The position numbers were made by a program, and so were the translations under genes. Of a DNA stretch of 64,000 bases, positions 43,831 to 52,860 are shown piece by piece. The notes under the pieces were generated by a model. That model had not been told where the DNA came from. It ran no database searches and was given only the letters and a program-made list of their open reading frames with translations. Source of the stretch: Rosistilla carotiformis. GTDB lineage: Bacteria; Planctomycetota; Planctomycetia; Pirellulales; Pirellulaceae. Location: the NCBI RefSeq assembly GCF_007753095.1, contig NZ_CP036348.1, positions 310,001 to 374,000 on the forward strand, read 5' to 3'. The first letter of the stretch is position 1; each line of letters opens with the position of its first letter.

Positions 43831-45657
43831 TTGACCGCGATCCTGGGAATCTCCGCTTTTTATCACGACAGCGCGGCAGCACTTATCGTCGACGGAGTGA
43901 TTGTTGCGGCGGCGCAGGAAGAGCGTTTTACGCGGTGCAAGCACGACGCAAGTTTCCCTGAACATGCGATCGCTTTTTGCCTGGAACAAGCCGGGCTCTG
44001 TCGCAACGATCTCGACTACGTCGTCTTCTACGAAAAGCCGTTTGTGAAGTTCGAACGACTGCTGGAGACCTATCTGGCGGTCGCTCCCGCGGGCTTCCGC
44101 AGCTTTGCCGCCGCGATGCCGGTCTGGTTAAAGGACAAGTTGTTCATCAAACGCAGATTGCGGCGAGAACTCGCCGACGCGCCCAAAGCCAAGCTGATCT
44201 TCACCGGGCATCATCAGAGCCACGCGGCGAGCGCCTTCTTCCCCAGCCCGTTCGAAGAAGCGGCCTTCTTAACGCTCGATGGCGTTGGCCAGTGGGCCAC
44301 GACAACTTGGGGCGTCGGACGCGGAAACAAACTCCAAACCGATCACCAAATCAATTTCCCGCACTCGCTGGGGCTGCTCTATTCCGCGTTCACCTATCAC
44401 TGTGGATTTACAGTCAACAGCGGCGAATACAAGCTGATGGGACTGGCACCCTACGGATCGCCGATCTACGCCGACAAGATCCGCGAGCATTTGATCGACA
44501 TCCGCGACGACGGCAGCTTTTGGATGGACATGCGTTACTTCCAATACTGCCGCGGACTGACGATGACGAATCGTCGGTTCAGCGACCTATTCCAGATCGC
44601 GCCGCGCCAGCCCGAATCGGAATTCCAGCAGCGACATTTCGACATGGCAGCCAGCGTTCAAGCGGTCACCGAAGAGATCGTGCTGGCGATGGCTCGACAC
44701 ATCCATCGACAATCCGACTGCAAAAACCTGGTTCTTGCCGGAGGCGTCGCGTTGAATTGCGTCGCCAACGGGCGGCTGTTGCTAGAGGGCCCGTTTGAGC
44801 GCATCTGGGTTCAACCGGCTGCCGGAGATGCAGGCGGCGCACTCGGCGGAGCACTGTTTGCTTGGCATCAACTGCTGAATAAACAACGCACTGTTCAACC
44901 GGACCAAGATTCGCAAGCCGGCAGCCTGTTGGGCCCCAGCTACACCAACGCCGCGATTTCGCAGTTCCTGGATCGACAAGCGGCTCGCTACACGCAAATC
45001 GATGACGATCGAGAACTTACGCGCCGCGTGGCGGAACTGCTGGCTGAAGGGAAGGTCGTCGGCTGGTTTCACGGCCGGATGGAGTTTGGTCCGCGAGCGC
45101 TCGGCGCTCGCAGCATCCTGGCCGACGCGCGTGCTCCACAAATGCAGTCGATCCTGAACAACAAAGTGAAACGCCGCGAGAGCTTTCGGCCGTTTGCACC
45201 GATCGTACTTCAAGACTTGGCTTCGGAGTGGTTCGACATCGCTCCGCAGCACGACAGCCCGTACATGTCCCTTGTCACCACCGTTGCGAAATCGAAACGA
45301 ACGCCACCCCAAGACGATCCAACCAGCCTTCCCTCCGATCGGGGAACGCAGCCCGATGCATTATCGCGCAGGCTCAACGGGCCGCCGCGCAGCCGCGTTC
45401 CCGCGGTCACCCATGTCGACGATTCGGCGCGACTGCAAACCGTCGATCGCGTCCGCAACCCGCGACTGCATCAACTACTGACCGACTTCTACCAACAGAC
45501 TCAATGTCCGGTCCTGGTCAACACAAGCTTCAACGTTCGCGGCGAACCGATCGTATGCACTCCCGAAGACGCCTACCGCTGCTTCGCGCAGACCGAGATC
45601 GACGTCTTGGTTTTAGAAAATTGCATCGTGATCAAATCCGAGAACTCGGATCAATAA
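43831..45657 (+). CDS. Carbamoyltransferase, NodU/CmcH family
   Basis: About 608 residues. Transfers a carbamoyl group from carbamoyl phosphate, through carbamoyl-AMP, to a sugar or other hydroxyl. The N-terminal YrdC/Kae1-like ATPase fold shows ILGISAFYHDSAAAL, TGHHQSHAASAFFPSPF, TLDGVGQW, GLLYSAFTYHCGF and NSGEYKLMGLAPYG. The C-terminal domain has GWFHGRMEFGPRALGARSIL, ESFRPFAPIV and VLVNTSFNVRGEPIV. I place the start at the TTG at 43831 because the conserved sequence begins there; the frame is open to a GTG at 43735. It is followed by SxtJ and DUF5989 genes, a common trio. Confidence 0.9.
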   Translation: MTAILGISAFYHDSAAALIVDGVIVAAAQEERFTRCKHDASFPEHAIAFCLEQAGLCRNDLDYVVFYEKPFVKFERLLETYLAVAPAGFRSFAAAMPVWLKDKLFIKRRLRRELADAPKAKLIFTGHHQSHAASAFFPSPFEEAAFLTLDGVGQWATTTWGVGRGNKLQTDHQINFPHSLGLLYSAFTYHCGFTVNSGEYKLMGLAPYGSPIYADKIREHLIDIRDDGSFWMDMRYFQYCRGLTMTNRRFSDLFQIAPRQPESEFQQRHFDMAASVQAVTEEIVLAMARHIHRQSDCKNLVLAGGVALNCVANGRLLLEGPFERIWVQPAAGDAGGALGGALFAWHQLLNKQRTVQPDQDSQAGSLLGPSYTNAAISQFLDRQAARYTQIDDDRELTRRVAELLAEGKVVGWFHGRMEFGPRALGARSILADARAPQMQSILNNKVKRRESFRPFAPIVLQDLASEWFDIAPQHDSPYMSLVTTVAKSKRTPPQDDPTSLPSDRGTQPDALSRRLNGPPRSRVPAVTHVDDSARLQTVDRVRNPRLHQLLTDFYQQTQCPVLVNTSFNVRGEPIVCTPEDAYRCFAQTEIDVLVLENCIVIKSENSDQ

Positions 45658-45697
45658 TCGACGATCAGCTCGCATTCCAACGCATGCCCCAGCATCC

Positions 45698-46108
45698 ATG
45701 AAAACTTCCGACATCACCACCGCTCCCGACGACAAGACGCTCCGCCAGTTCGGCTTCCTACTGGGACTGATCCTCGTCATCGCCGCTGGCTTCCGTTGGC
45801 ACGCTGGTTCGACGAACCTAGCTGGGACAATGATCGCCGCTGCCGTCGCCAGCGCCGCGATCGGTGCGGTGGTTCCGGGGATGCTGAAGCCACTGTTTGT
45901 CGGGTGGATGATCGCCGTCTTTCCAATCCGCTGGCTGGTCTCTCACATGATCTTAGCGATCATTTATTATGGGATCATCACGCCGCTGGGGCTGATCCTG
46001 CGAATCGCGGGGCACGATCCGCTGGGGCGCAGGAAATCGAGGCGGCCCAGCCACTGGATCGCGGCGGAGCCAGAGGTCGCAGCCGAGCGATACCTGAAAC
46101 AATACTGA
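45698..46108 (+). CDS. SxtJ-family membrane protein
   Basis: 136 residues with about three or four TM segments (FGFLLGLILVIAAGF, GTMIAAAVASAAIGAVVPG, FVGWMIAVFPIRWLVSHMI, AIIYYGIITPLGLILRI) and a conserved end GHDPLGRR...SHWI. This matches the SxtJ family, first named in saxitoxin clusters and common beside NodU-type carbamoyltransferases. Its function is not known; it may help to position the enzyme at the membrane. It lies 40 bp after the carbamoyltransferase. Confidence 0.82.
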   Translation: MKTSDITTAPDDKTLRQFGFLLGLILVIAAGFRWHAGSTNLAGTMIAAAVASAAIGAVVPGMLKPLFVGWMIAVFPIRWLVSHMILAIIYYGIITPLGLILRIAGHDPLGRRKSRRPSHWIAAEPEVAAERYLKQY

Positions 46109-46178
46109 GCAAAACGGGAAGCCCCAACATCGATGCAGCAGGTCGCGGGCAAGCCTCCAATCAATCCGAGCATGGACA

Positions 46179-46379
46179 ATGGAAGATCAAGACGACGACA
46201 AATTCGCCGAAATCGCCAACGCTTCCCACGAGCAATCGTTCCTGAGCGAGCTGGTTGAATTCTTGAGGTTCAACAAAAAGTGGTGGCTCGCCCCGATCCT
46301 GGTCGCGCTACTGCTGCTCGGTGCACTGTTGCTGCTGTCGGGAACCGCAGCAGCCCCTTTCATCTATACGCTGTTTTGA
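46179..46379 (+). CDS. DUF5989 small membrane protein
   Basis: 66 residues. A charged N-terminus (MEDQDDDKFAEIAN) leads to LSELVEFLRFNKKWWLAPI, the family signature, then one TM helix ending YTLF. DUF5989 proteins typically occur with carbamoyltransferase and SxtJ, as here. Function unknown. The gene ends 6 bp from the convergent DUF1080 gene. Confidence 0.85.
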   Translation: MEDQDDDKFAEIANASHEQSFLSELVEFLRFNKKWWLAPILVALLLLGALLLLSGTAAAPFIYTLF

Positions 46380-46385
46380 GCTGCC

Positions 46386-47171
46386 TCAATCCAACAGCAT
46401 GATCTCGACCTTACGGAACTCGATCGGATGGCTCTCGGATTGCAGCGAGATCGATCCACCGGACAGCATCTTCGTCCCCGCCTTTTCAATCAACTTGGCG
46501 GCGTGGGCGTCGCGTTCATCCAACTGCGGCTTGGTGTATTCCAGAACCACCTCGCCATCGATCAAGTGGCGGATCACATCGTTCCCGCGAACCTCGATCT
46601 CGACCGTCACCCACTGGTCGCCGTGATAGGTCTTCGATGACGAACTGGTGCAGTGCGGCGTGAACAGCTTGCCCTCCTTCACGACGTTTGTTCCGGGGGT
46701 GCAAAGATTGGCGTTGGTCCGCGGACGTTTGCCATCGCCACCGAGCAACTGAACTTCGATCGAGGTCGGAAAGTCTTGGTCCTTGGTCATCTCTTCGGGC
46801 GACTCGCCATGCAGCATCACGCCACTATTGCGAAGCGCCCAGCCCTCGCCCCCCTTGCATTGCTCGCCGACAAAACGGTACTCGACGCGAAAGCGGTAGT
46901 TCGAAAACGGCTGCTTATAAAACAGATGCCCGAAGCGTTTATCAAACGAATCGTAGGCTTCGTAGCCAACCTTCATCACGCCATCTTCGACGCGGAACGT
47001 GTTGCCATAGTTGTCGCCCAGATCGTAGCCCTTGATCTTGGGGGTCCAGCCGTCGAGATCCTTGCCGTTAAACAGCGAAACCCATTGCCCTTTGGGGAAC
47101 GCTTCGTCCGCGGTGGCAGCGGTTGAAACAAACAGCGAAACGAGTGCAAACGCGACGACAGAAGCTTTCAT
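46386..47171 (-). CDS. Secreted DUF1080 (3-keto-disaccharide hydrolase-like) protein
   Basis: 261 residues. Signal peptide to about residue 21 (VSTAATADEA). The DUF1080 beta-sandwich shows WVSLFNGKDLDGWTPKI (30-46), FRVEDGVMKV, FSNYRFRVEYRF, NSGVMLHG, SIEVQLLGG and WVTVEIEVRGN, ending SHPIEFRKVEIMLL. Relatives cleave 3-keto-glycosides, and the family is greatly expanded in planctomycetes. The exact substrate is unknown. It is expected outside the cytoplasm. Confidence 0.88.
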   Translation of the reverse strand: MKASVVAFALVSLFVSTAATADEAFPKGQWVSLFNGKDLDGWTPKIKGYDLGDNYGNTFRVEDGVMKVGYEAYDSFDKRFGHLFYKQPFSNYRFRVEYRFVGEQCKGGEGWALRNSGVMLHGESPEEMTKDQDFPTSIEVQLLGGDGKRPRTNANLCTPGTNVVKEGKLFTPHCTSSSSKTYHGDQWVTVEIEVRGNDVIRHLIDGEVVLEYTKPQLDERDAHAAKLIEKAGTKMLSGGSISLQSESHPIEFRKVEIMLLD

Positions 47172-47331
47172 GCGACGGTGACCTATCCAAAATTAGAAGC
47201 GAATCGTTTTCGAGACATTGTAAACAAAACCTCTGTTCGATGGAGCTTCTCAATGTGAAATCGGTCTCCGCAACGCAATCGTAACGGGATCCTCCGCAGC
47301 CCCAGGAAAAATGCCCAAGCCTCTCATGAGA

Positions 47332-48087
47332 TCAGGCGAGGCTCGACCAAATCATCTTCACGCCCGATGCGGTCATGACGACGATCAAGAAGACAAAGAT
47401 CAAGCGGTTCCCCTTTTTGATTGCCAGCTTCGCTCCCACCACGCCGCCGATCGCGTTCCCCAGGGCCATCGTTAATCCAGGCAGCCATTCGATGTAGCCG
47501 TAGAAAGCAAACAAGGCGACGGCAGCCAGAGTGACTAAAAAACCGATCAGGTTTTTAATCGCGTTGGAGGCCAACAGATCGCCGGTGTTCAACAGGCTCA
47601 TCGCCATCAACAGTAAAATTCCCATCCCCGCTTGGATGAAACCGACATAGACGCCGATCGCAAAGAACAGCGGAGCCGTCACCCACCGCGATCGATCGCT
47701 CGCCTGGCGGGCTTCGATTAGCCGCTTGGGGTTCATCGCGATCAACACCGCCATGCATAAGAAAATCACGCCAAAGATCGCCTCGAAAATTCCCGACGGC
47801 AGATAGATCGCCAGCAATCCGCCAGCGGGCACTCCGGCCAGCGTTGGGATCGTCAGCTCGAAGGCCAAACGCCGATTCAGGAACCCGTGTTTGTTAAACG
47901 TCGCGACCGCCGACGCGCTGGAAAACAAGACAGCCACGCGATTGGTTCCGTTGGCAACCTGGGGGTCCAGGCCAAACAGCATCAGCGCTGGCAGCGTTAA
48001 GAACGATCCACCACCCGCGATCGTATTGATAATCCCCGCAATGAAACCCGCGACGATCAAAACGACGTACCAAGCCAGCTCCTGCAT
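47332..48087 (-). CDS. TauE/SafE-family membrane permease
   Basis: 251 residues with about eight TM helices in two related halves. The first helix region AGIINTIAGGGSFLTLPALM is the family signature, and the later GNAIGGVVGAKLAIKKGNR is the matching end of the second half. Relatives export sulfite, sulfoacetate or other organosulfur anions; the substrate is not predictable here. No sulfur-metabolism genes are adjacent. Confidence 0.88.
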   Translation of the reverse strand: MQELAWYVVLIVAGFIAGIINTIAGGGSFLTLPALMLFGLDPQVANGTNRVAVLFSSASAVATFNKHGFLNRRLAFELTIPTLAGVPAGGLLAIYLPSGIFEAIFGVIFLCMAVLIAMNPKRLIEARQASDRSRWVTAPLFFAIGVYVGFIQAGMGILLLMAMSLLNTGDLLASNAIKNLIGFLVTLAAVALFAFYGYIEWLPGLTMALGNAIGGVVGAKLAIKKGNRLIFVFLIVVMTASGVKMIWSSLA

Positions 48088-48465
48088 TTCCTAATCGATT
48101 CCTTCGAGGCGACGCATCGCCTGGCGGCTGTGAACTTCATTGCAGGCGAGAACAAACCGACGCCAGCAGACCAAACATCGGCCCAGTATGACGCCAACGA
48201 TAAACCACGGCTATGCGTGATCTGCCCCTCGATCCCATGTGATCCAACGGCGACAGCATCCCCCAGTCATCGGAGCCCTCGGCAACCGCGCCGTTGCCCA
48301 GGGGATCGCGGTGGCAAGTCTCGTCGTCAGTTGGTAGGTTCACCCCTGTCCCGTACAGCACCTTGAACGAAGGACAATCCGTTTGCGACTCGGTCGTTTT
48401 TAACCGACGTAAAATCATCTCGCGGTTCGCCACGCCGAACGAAGCGTTTCCCAAGGAAATAATAA
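48088..48465. other. Intergenic region upstream of glutamate decarboxylase
   Basis: About 380 bp between divergent genes. I see no convincing gene or structured element; short open frames here have no protein-like features. Confidence 0.5.
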
Positions 48466-49863
48466 ATGCCACTGCACGATAAAGATTCGATTCGCGAACT
48501 ACTCGACGACGACGTTTACGGATCGGCCGACCTTGCGGGTCAGTTGCCGAAATACAAGTTCCCAGGCGAAGAGCACGATCCGCGGCACGTCTATTCGCTG
48601 GTCCACGACGAACTGATGCTCGACGGCAACTCGCGTCAGAACCTGGCTACCTTCTGCCAGACCTGGGCCGAGCCCGAAGTGCATAAGTTGATGGACGAGT
48701 GCATGGACAAGAACATGATCGACAAGGATGAATATCCGCAGACCGCGGAGATCGAAGCGCGTTGCGTGCACATGCTTGCCGACCTCTGGAATTCCCCGGC
48801 CGCCGCCAACACGATCGGCTGTTCGACGACCGGATCGAGCGAAGCGGCGATGCTGGGTGGGATGGCGATGAAGCGAGCCTGGGAGGCGAAGCGCAAGGCT
48901 GCTGGAAAACCTTACGACAAACCGAACCTGATCACCGGCCCGGTCCAAGTCTGCTGGCACAAGTTCGCCCGCTACTGGGACGTCGAACTGCGCGAGATCC
49001 CGATGGAGAACGATCGCCTGATCATGACTCCCGAAGAAGTGATCAAACGCTGCGATGAAAACACGATCGGCGTCGTGCCAACTCTGGGCGTCACCTTCAC
49101 CTGCCAATACGAACCGGTCCAACAGGTCTCCGACGCCCTGGACCAACTGGAAAAAGAGACCGGCCTTGACATCCGGATACACGTCGACGGAGCCAGCGGC
49201 GGCTTCTTGGCTCCGTTTTGTGCTCCCGATCTGGTCTGGGATTTCCGCCTACCTCGCGTCAAATCGATCAATACCTCGGGGCACAAGTTCGGCCTGTCGC
49301 CGCTGGGCGTCGGCTGGGTGATCTGGCGCGAGGAACAGGACCTGCCGCAAGAAGAGATCTTCTGGGTCAATTACCTGGGCGGAAACATGCGCGACATCGC
49401 GCTGAACTTCTCGCGTCCCGGCGGTCCCGTCGTCTGCCAGTACTACAACTTCCTGCGGCTGGGCAAAGAGGGTTACCGCAAGATCCACACAGCTTGTTAC
49501 GAGACGGCGAAGTTCGTGGCACGCGAGCTGGAAAAGCTGGACTATTTCGATGTGATCTACGACGGCGACATGGAGTCGGGCATCCCGGCACTCTGCTGGA
49601 AGATCAAGGAGGGCGTCGACCCGGGATTCAGTCTTTACGACCTCGCCGATCGGCTGCGCAGTCGCGGTTGGCAAGTCCCCGCGTACGCATTGCCCGCGAA
49701 CCGCCAAGACCTTGCGATCCAGCGGATCCTGGTTCGGCATGGTGTCAGCCGCGACCTGGGAGCTCTGTTGATCGAGGACCTCAAACGCTCGATCGATTAC
49801 TTTAAGAAGCACCCGGTCCAGTCGCAGATCACGTCAGAAGAAGCCTCGGGTTTCCATCACTGA
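48466..49863 (+). CDS. gadB: Glutamate decarboxylase
   Basis: PLP enzyme that decarboxylates glutamate to GABA with uptake of a proton. 465 residues, same length as E. coli GadB. Motifs: [16 protein letters not shown] (117-132) for PLP phosphate, HVDGASGGF (239-247) and SGHKFG with the PLP lysine at 274. The C-terminus ends SGFHH, close to the autoinhibitory His-Thr tail of E. coli enzymes. AAGGAA is 9 bases before the ATG. No GABA antiporter (gadC) is adjacent; a membrane protein gene follows after 48 bp. Confidence 0.93.
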   Translation: MPLHDKDSIRELLDDDVYGSADLAGQLPKYKFPGEEHDPRHVYSLVHDELMLDGNSRQNLATFCQTWAEPEVHKLMDECMDKNMIDKDEYPQTAEIEARCVHMLADLWNSPAAANTIGCSTTGSSEAAMLGGMAMKRAWEAKRKAAGKPYDKPNLITGPVQVCWHKFARYWDVELREIPMENDRLIMTPEEVIKRCDENTIGVVPTLGVTFTCQYEPVQQVSDALDQLEKETGLDIRIHVDGASGGFLAPFCAPDLVWDFRLPRVKSINTSGHKFGLSPLGVGWVIWREEQDLPQEEIFWVNYLGGNMRDIALNFSRPGGPVVCQYYNFLRLGKEGYRKIHTACYETAKFVARELEKLDYFDVIYDGDMESGIPALCWKIKEGVDPGFSLYDLADRLRSRGWQVPAYALPANRQDLAIQRILVRHGVSRDLGALLIEDLKRSIDYFKKHPVQSQITSEEASGFHH

Positions 49864-49911
49864 TCGAATTGGCCCGACGCACCCACGACATCCGAGCAGC
49901 AGACACAGCAC

Positions 49912-50805
49912 GTGACGAGCATTCAGATCAACGACGGCGGCGACGCGATCAGCCCTGCAGACGACCGCGTCTGCGTCGCTGCGGCGGGTGCGTGGCCTTT
50001 TGTTTCCCGGCGAGTCTACAAACTTGCCGGCGAAGTGGAATCGATCTGGACGTCGCGTCAGCATCGCAAGTCGCTGGGCCCTCGCCGCGCGGCAAGCTCT
50101 CTGGCGACCTGGGTCTTCAATCCACAAAGCCTTAACTGGTGGATCGGTTGCATCTTTGCCATTGGTTCGTCGCTGTTCGCCGCCGGTAGCTTGCTGACGC
50201 TTTTGCCCGAGTTGGCTAAAGCGTCGGGACTCGAAGCCAACATCAACGCGATCTTTTTCGCCGGCTCGATCCCCTTCACCACCGCGGCTTGGCTGCAGTT
50301 GTTTCAAGCCGCCAACGCCGGGCGATCGCCGAACCAATCGCGGAAACTGTTCGGCTGGCGGCCCCACGACGTCGGCTGGCTCAGTTGCGCCCTGCAGTTC
50401 GCCGGGACGATCCTCTTTAACTTCAACACCTTCGACGGGATGATCCCGGGATTAAACTGGTTCCAATCCGACCTAGCGGTCTGGACGCCCAACATCCTCG
50501 GCTCGCTACTCTTCTTCGCCTCGGGCTATCTCGCCTGGATCGAAACCTGCCACGCTCACTGGTCGTTCCAACCACGCGAAATCGCCTGGTGGATCGTCGC
50601 CATCAACCTACTCGGCTGCATCAGCTTCCTACTCTCCGCCTTCTGGGGTATCTCGCTACCAACAACTCCGGAAGACTGGCCAACGATCTCCGTCGCCTTC
50701 ACCCTCGCCGGCGCGATCTGCTTCCTGATCGGAGCCCTACTAATGCTCCCCGAAGCCGAGCAATCGACCAGCGAACCAGACACCGCTGACGCGACCACCG
50801 CGTGA
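49912..50805 (+). CDS. Multi-span membrane protein, YrhK-like, next to gadB
   Basis: 297 residues from a GTG. Six hydrophobic spans are visible from about residue 72 (WWIGCIFAIGSSLFAAGSLLTLL, then FFAGSIPFTTAAWLQLFQA, LSCALQFAGTILFNFNTF, ILGSLLFFASGYLAWIE, WWIVAINLLGCISFLLSAF, ISVAFTLAGAICFLIGALLML). The pairs resemble YrhK-type repeats. The N-terminal 70 residues are hydrophilic. Function unknown; the position suggests co-expression with glutamate decarboxylase. It is not a GadC-type antiporter. Confidence 0.75.
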   Translation: MTSIQINDGGDAISPADDRVCVAAAGAWPFVSRRVYKLAGEVESIWTSRQHRKSLGPRRAASSLATWVFNPQSLNWWIGCIFAIGSSLFAAGSLLTLLPELAKASGLEANINAIFFAGSIPFTTAAWLQLFQAANAGRSPNQSRKLFGWRPHDVGWLSCALQFAGTILFNFNTFDGMIPGLNWFQSDLAVWTPNILGSLLFFASGYLAWIETCHAHWSFQPREIAWWIVAINLLGCISFLLSAFWGISLPTTPEDWPTISVAFTLAGAICFLIGALLMLPEAEQSTSEPDTADATTA

Positions 50806-50920
50806 AGTGCCTGACGCTTCGGCACAAGTGATCTGCGGGCTCACACCCGCAAGCTATACGCTATCGCCGTTTCACGGCTGTAGAGGGGAAGCAGGAAGAG
50901 GCATTTCCGGACAGACACCA

Positions 50921-51200
50921 TTGCTTCACTCTGTGCCTTCGTGCCTTTGTGAGAGACCTTATGCCGAGAATCCGAGGGCTCTCACGGAGGCACTAAGGCG
51001 CGGAGGTTCAGGCGTCATGGGAATGAGTGTTTTTACAGACACAACTTCTTCCCTCAGTGCCTTTGTGAGAGACCTCACGTCTAGGAATCAGAATGACTCT
51101 CACGGAGGCACTAAGGCACGGAGGTTTAGGCGTCATCGGAATGAGTGTTTTTACAGAAACTGCTTCTTTACTCTGTGCCTACGTGCCTTTGTGAGAGACC
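50921..51200. repeat. Tandem palindromic repeats, GTGCCT family, left cluster
   Basis: Each unit has a left arm like CTGTGCC..CGTGCCTTTGTGAGAGACC and a right arm like CTCACGGAGGCACTAAGGC. Unit 1: 50921-51006; unit 2: about 51046-51124; unit 3: 51163-51200, left arm only. The 119-bp period includes a direct repeat GGAATGAGTGTTTTTACAGA at about 51020 and 51139. The same units recur at 52584-52795 beyond the propeller gene. The rest of 50806-51271 holds no gene that I can support. Confidence 0.85.
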
Positions 51201-51271
51201 TCATGCCTGCAATTCGAAAGAGACGGCAAGCGAGACGCTTTGGCTCGCTTGCCGGAATTGCTGCGAGAGGC

Positions 51272-52270
51272 TTACTTCAGGCCGCTGATGGCGACGACGC
51301 TACCTTCGGCGGCGTCCATCTTTTCGCCAATCTGCGTGACATACAGACGCTTGTCAGGACCGAAGGCACAGGCGACCGGGCCGTGCAACTTCACACCGGT
51401 CTCGGCGACTTCAGCTTTCCCCTCTGCGCCCAGGTCGACGGTCACGACGCGGCCTTCGTTCACGTTGTTCAGCGCCCAATTGTTTTCGACGACGGCGAAC
51501 TTGGTCCCATCGATATGAGCCATTCCCATTGGATTGATAACGCCGTCAAGTTTCCACTGTGCGACTGGCTTCTTGGTTGCCAGATCCCACTGAACGATCA
51601 AGCCATCCGCTGCGCCGCCTTTGCCCGAGTACAGGACGTAGAGCGTGTTGTCGGGGCCGACCAAGGTTTGCATCGGCGAATTGGTCGCGATACCGTTGTC
51701 GTCAGCCGACAGCAAGGGTTGCATTTCCTTGGATTGCGGATCAGCCGAAAGGACCCACGACTTCCCGTCAAAGCCTTGTCCAGCAACAAAGATCTGCTTG
51801 CCGTCAGCCGTCGCACTCAGGCCAGTCAAATTTCCTTCCCCCTTGTCGGCAGCGTCGTCGCTGGTTGGACCAACGGGATTGGTTGCCACGCCGGTCGACG
51901 CTTTGCCGCCAGCGCTGAACATCAGCAACGTCTCTTCGCCATCCCCTTTGCCCGAATCGCTGACGACTAACGTGTCACCGACCCAAATCGCCGATAGAGG
52001 TCCAACGGCGTACCACTTCTTTCCGGTGTCGTCGCTCTTCCAAAACTCGGTATCGAACCCGGTGACGTAGTTGACGGGCTTACCCTCCTTCAGCATCACG
52101 ACGAGGCCGCGAGAATCGCAAACCGTCAGTTCGCCGTTGGGGCTAAAGCTAACGCTGGAAGGATTCTGCAATCCGCGGAGTACGGTTTCAACCTTCACGT
52201 CTTCAGCGAAGGCGGATCCAGGAAGAAGGCAAGAAAACAATCCAAGCGTGATCGCAAGTTGAAATTTCAT
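51272..52270 (-). CDS. Secreted beta-propeller-like (NHL/SMP-30-type) protein
   Basis: 332 residues with a signal peptide cut near residue 22 (GSAFAED). The body has repeated beta-strand blades: NPSSVSFSPNGELTVCDSRG, LSAIWVGDTLVVSDSGKG, NLTGLSATADGKQIFVAGQG, MQTLVGPDNTLYVLYSGKG, PMGMAHIDGTKFAVVENN and GPVACAFGPDKRLYVTQIG. This is typical of NHL or SMP-30-like propellers that bind or turn over small molecules or sugars. No catalytic residues can be assigned. The gene is flanked on both sides by the GTGCCT palindromic repeats. Confidence 0.8.
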   Translation of the reverse strand: MKFQLAITLGLFSCLLPGSAFAEDVKVETVLRGLQNPSSVSFSPNGELTVCDSRGLVVMLKEGKPVNYVTGFDTEFWKSDDTGKKWYAVGPLSAIWVGDTLVVSDSGKGDGEETLLMFSAGGKASTGVATNPVGPTSDDAADKGEGNLTGLSATADGKQIFVAGQGFDGKSWVLSADPQSKEMQPLLSADDNGIATNSPMQTLVGPDNTLYVLYSGKGGAADGLIVQWDLATKKPVAQWKLDGVINPMGMAHIDGTKFAVVENNWALNNVNEGRVVTVDLGAEGKAEVAETGVKLHGPVACAFGPDKRLYVTQIGEKMDAAEGSVVAISGLK

Positions 52271-52583
52271 TTTGTAAATCCGATGGTTCGGGGCTCAGTG
52301 GAGTCGATGGAACGTGTTCCCAATCAATGCGTTGATTCAGCAGAACAGTCTAGCCAATAGCAGCTCTTTATGCACTCGCAGGCAACAAGTTGTCTGCGGC
52401 TTGTCGTCCCACCGGCGGAAGCCGTTTCCGCAACAGTGTTGATCGATCGAACGCTCCATCCTAGGACCTAGCGGAGCGAAATCAAGCGACCACCGCAACG
52501 AACTGCAGGCCGCATCGAGTCCATGGCTGACGAGCTTGGTTGTGCTGTGTTTATATGAGTGTTCGGGGAAGACTCAATCGCTT

Positions 52584-52795
52584 CGCTCCGTGCCTTGGTG
52601 CCTCCGTGAGAGGCCTCAGCCCAGGTATCGAATGAATCTCACGGAGGCACCAAGGCACGGAGTTTGCTTGGAGGAGAATTCAATTAAACGCTTGCGACCA
52701 ACACAACTTCTTCACTCTGTGCCTTCGTGCCTTTGTGAGAGACCTCACGCCCGGGAATTAAAAGAATCTCACGGAGGCACTAAGGCACGGAGGTT
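52584..52795. repeat. Palindromic repeats, GTGCCT family, right cluster
   Basis: Unit 4: left arm 52584-52614 and right arm 52637-52662. Unit 5: left arm 52713-52746 and right arm 52765-52794. Both fold into hairpins with arms of about 25-30 bases (CTCACGGAGGCAC(C/T)AAGGCACGGAG on the right). They belong to the same family as 50921-51200. The rest of 52271-52860 holds only a short hairpin, GCGGAAGCCGTTTCCGC near 52415, and no gene. Confidence 0.85.
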
Positions 52796-52860
52796 TTCTC
52801 CGGGGAGGGTGTCCGGGAATTGCTTCCCTTCCGTGCAGGTGTTCCGTGTTGTTGAACAGG

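Noticed and set aside
50921..51200. Possible CRISPR array
   Set aside because: The repeats are long palindromes with a 119-bp period and only two or three units; there are no short uniform repeats, unique spacers or cas genes.
50807..51970. 387-codon plus-strand frame across the repeat cluster
   Set aside because: It reads through the palindromic repeats and then runs antisense to the signal-peptide-bearing propeller gene.
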